From Acidobacteriota bacterium (GTDB lineage: Bacteria; Acidobacteriota; Terriglobia; UBA7540), in the NCBI GenBank assembly GCA_003224665.1, contig QHZM01000179.1:1-6051 (forward strand): a DNA stretch of 6,051 bases. The letters run 5' to 3'. The notes beneath the pieces were generated by a model. That model did no database searches and was not told the origin of the DNA. It saw only the letters and a program-made list of their open reading frames with translations. Position 1 is the first letter of the stretch; the number at the start of each line of letters is the position of its first letter. A program made the translations under genes and the position numbers. This document shows positions 5,709 to 6,051 of this stretch, one piece after another.

Positions 5709-6051
5709 GTGGGGCGCACGACTTTGCTGTTGGCCTTAGCGCTCTCTCTGCCGAGTAGTGCCAGGCCGGCAGGCCGATCCGATCAATCCCCCAGCTTGCC
5801 TGCGCTGCCTCGGATCTTCCCTGACAGTTTTCCACTCTCAATTCGTGACAAAGTTCGAAAAGCCTATGCCGCCGCTCTGGGTGATCCTCAGGTTCCCACT
5901 GTCAACGGGAGATTGGGCATGATCCTGCACGCATACCAGCAGTCCGACCAGAGGGCGGAAGTCTGCTACCGACGAGCCCACCTGCTCGACCCCGCATCTT
6001 TCCGATGGGTCTATTACCTGGGATCGGTTCAAGCCGCCCGCGGAAAGTACG
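5709..6051 (+). CDS. Exported tetratricopeptide-repeat protein, paralogue 3 (N-terminal part, cut by right edge)
   Basis: An open frame from GTG 5709 to the window end encodes 114 residues that align with the starts of TPR1 and TPR2. It has a signal peptide, MGRTTLLLALALSLPSSARP, then the family linker PSLPALPRIFPDSFPLSIR, then the first TPR unit (VNGRLGMILHAY, then AEVCYRRAHLLDPASFRW) and the start of the second (VYYLGSVQAARGKY). Here it is closer to TPR2 than to TPR1: AEVCY-RAHLLDP-SFRW is shared with TPR2, and a 16-base identity occurs at 4355-4370 and 5955-5970. An in-frame GTG at 5697 would add MRAK and overlap the TPR2 end; it is the alternative start, with a weaker ribosome site. The position two bases after the TPR2 stop fits one transcript. 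Function is presumed to be a periplasmic scaffold, as for its paralogues. Confidence 0.85.
   Translation, partial: MGRTTLLLALALSLPSSARPAGRSDQSPSLPALPRIFPDSFPLSIRDKVRKAYAAALGDPQVPTVNGRLGMILHAYQQSDQRAEVCYRRAHLLDPASFRWVYYLGSVQAARGKY

Noticed and set aside
4355..5970. Exact 16-base match between 4355-4370 and 5955-5970 as a mobile-element or recombination repeat
   Set aside because: It falls in the same codons (AEVCY) of paralogous TPR genes and is explained by common descent.

Overview
The window looks like accessory or periplasm-oriented DNA from a GC-rich Gram-negative bacterium. An acidobacterial origin (Bryobacterales/Solibacter-like) is my best guess. It rests on the combination of secreted CHRD proteins, families of secreted TPR proteins and c554-type multiheme cytochromes, which I associate with that phylum. 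This is inference from gene content; no taxonomic marker is present.

Layout. (a) 1-913, minus strand: the N-terminus of an unidentified exported protein that runs off the left edge (1-218), preceded by a small secreted CHRD-domain protein (401-913). (b) 914-1245: a gene-poor spacer between divergent genes, with one small leader-like ORF. (c) 1246-2682, plus: TPR protein 1, a signal peptide followed by about ten or eleven TPR units. (d) 2703-3839, minus: a periplasmic cytochrome with seven CXXCH haem sites, tail-to-tail with TPR1 and separated by only 20 bases. (e) 3840-4126: spacer between the divergent cytochrome and TPR2. (f) 4127-5707, plus: TPR protein 2, a clear paralogue of TPR1, with a TTG start and an odd C-terminal run-on. 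(g) 5709-6051, plus: the start of a third paralogue, cut by the right edge.

Every gene appears to encode an exported product. The most distinctive feature is an array of three paralogous secreted TPR proteins with a heptahaem cytochrome inserted in the opposite orientation. A reasonable model, not shown by sequence alone, is that the TPR proteins are periplasmic scaffolds for redox or outer-membrane complexes and that the array grows by duplication. TPR2 shows signs of drift: a 12-base in-frame loss in one repeat, a TTG start with an uncharged signal peptide, and a run-on past the expected stop. No RNA genes, CRISPR arrays, insertion sequences or convincing intrinsic terminators were seen.
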